A stretch of DNA of 6,898 nt, taken from assembly GCA_002404295.1 (NCBI GenBank), contig DHJK01000044.1, forward strand, positions 1-6,898. The letters run 5' to 3'. Both the position numbers and the translations under genes were made by a program. Under the pieces are notes generated by a model. That model worked only from the letters and a program-made list of their open reading frames with translations. It was not told the DNA's origin and did no database searches. Numbering within the stretch: the stretch's first letter is position 1; each line of letters starts with the position of its first letter. The stretch comes from Legionellales bacterium UBA4722 (GTDB lineage Bacteria > Pseudomonadota > Gammaproteobacteria > DSM-16500). Of this stretch, positions 6,360 through 6,898 are shown one piece after another.

Positions 6360-6898
6360 ATAAAAATCAAATTATAACAATATGCGATACATTTAATCTT
6401 GGAGCTTCAAGTGGTGATGCAATCCCTGTGCGCGGTGGATTAATACATCGAATGTGGAAAATTACGACTAGTCGCGGTTCTTTTGCCATTAAAGAATTAG
6501 ACGCTACTATTATGAAGCGTCCTAAAATACAAGAATGCTATATTCAATCAGAAAAGATTTCGGCTGTTTTAAAAAGTAATAAAATTCCAGCAGAAACGGC
6601 ACTAATTAATCACGAAACACCTCTTTATGAAATTGATGGGTCAATAATTATGGTTTTCCCTTGGGTCGAAGGAAAAACATTAACCATTAATCAAGTAAAT
6701 ATAGATGCTGCTAAACAAATAGGTCAGGTTGCAGCGAAAATTCACGCAACCCATATTTCTATGCCCAAGTTACCTATACCAGAGATGCACTTTATTCCAG
6801 AGGTGCGTTGGTCAAGTCTTGTAGAAGAAGCGCTTAGTAATAAACTGGCATGGGCTATTGAAGCTAGTAACAATCGTAAACGCCTAATAATCCCACGC
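6356..6898 (+). CDS. Second APH-family phosphotransferase, N-terminal 181 residues (runs off the window)
   Basis: The frame is open from ATG 6356 to the last base. It starts inside the stop of the preceding kinase gene (ATGA) with AGGG seven bases upstream. The N-lobe of an APH-fold kinase is visible. IPVRGGLIHRMWKITTSRG (23-41) resembles the nucleotide-loop strand pair, FAIKEL (43-48) carries the probable ATP lysine K46, E66 sits in the following helix, and IIMVFPWVEGKTL (97-109) is the hinge. GQVAAKIHATH (123-133) is the family's G..LA.lH helix. The catalytic HxD loop must lie beyond the window. The sequence is clearly different from the upstream kinase, so this is not a recent duplication. 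It resembles the general APH/homoserine kinase II group; I cannot assign a substrate. Confidence 0.82.
   Translation, partial: MNKNQIITICDTFNLGASSGDAIPVRGGLIHRMWKITTSRGSFAIKELDATIMKRPKIQECYIQSEKISAVLKSNKIPAETALINHETPLYEIDGSIIMVFPWVEGKTLTINQVNIDAAKQIGQVAAKIHATHISMPKLPIPEMHFIPEVRWSSLVEEALSNKLAWAIEASNNRKRLIIPR

Overview
This AT-rich window comes from a bacterium, most likely a gammaproteobacterium. The short intergenic gaps, ATGA gene overlaps, Shine-Dalgarno sequences of the AGGAG type and an E. coli-like Ada protein all fit. The codon use and gene mix recall Legionellales such as Legionella or relatives, but that is an impression and no marker gene here proves it. I see no rRNA, tRNA, CRISPR array or insertion sequence.

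Layout. Positions 1-248 (+) hold the decayed tail of a cupin-domain protein, probably an XRE-cupin regulator, with stop codons in its own frame. Positions 323-2135 (-) hold a two-gene operon: ada (bifunctional methylation-damage sensor and O6-methylguanine methyltransferase), then a gene of the isocitrate lyase/PEP mutase family joined by an ATGA overlap. The second gene has lost one A near its 3' end; the family-typical last 29 residues are still legible in another frame (326-412). Positions 2136-2343 are a divergent regulatory region with a palindromic ATTATAAT element and a GC-rich hairpin. From 2344 to the right edge, five genes run on the + strand: a small antibiotic-biosynthesis-monooxygenase (ABM) fold protein, an SDR oxidoreductase, a 14-helix DHA2-type MFS exporter, and two tandem phosphotransferases of the APH/choline kinase fold. 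The second kinase runs off the window.

How the genes may work together. The minus-strand operon is a DNA alkylation response gene with a carbon-carbon lyase-like passenger. The plus-strand set combines two redox or monooxygenase-fold enzymes, an exporter and two small-molecule kinases. This is the kind of set expected for modifying and expelling a small molecule (resistance or detoxification) or for making one. The substrate cannot be read from the sequence. The most solid unusual observations are the two decayed genes whose 3' ends face each other at the left edge, the tandem pair of dissimilar kinases behind a drug-type exporter, and several palindromes in the gaps between the plus-strand genes.
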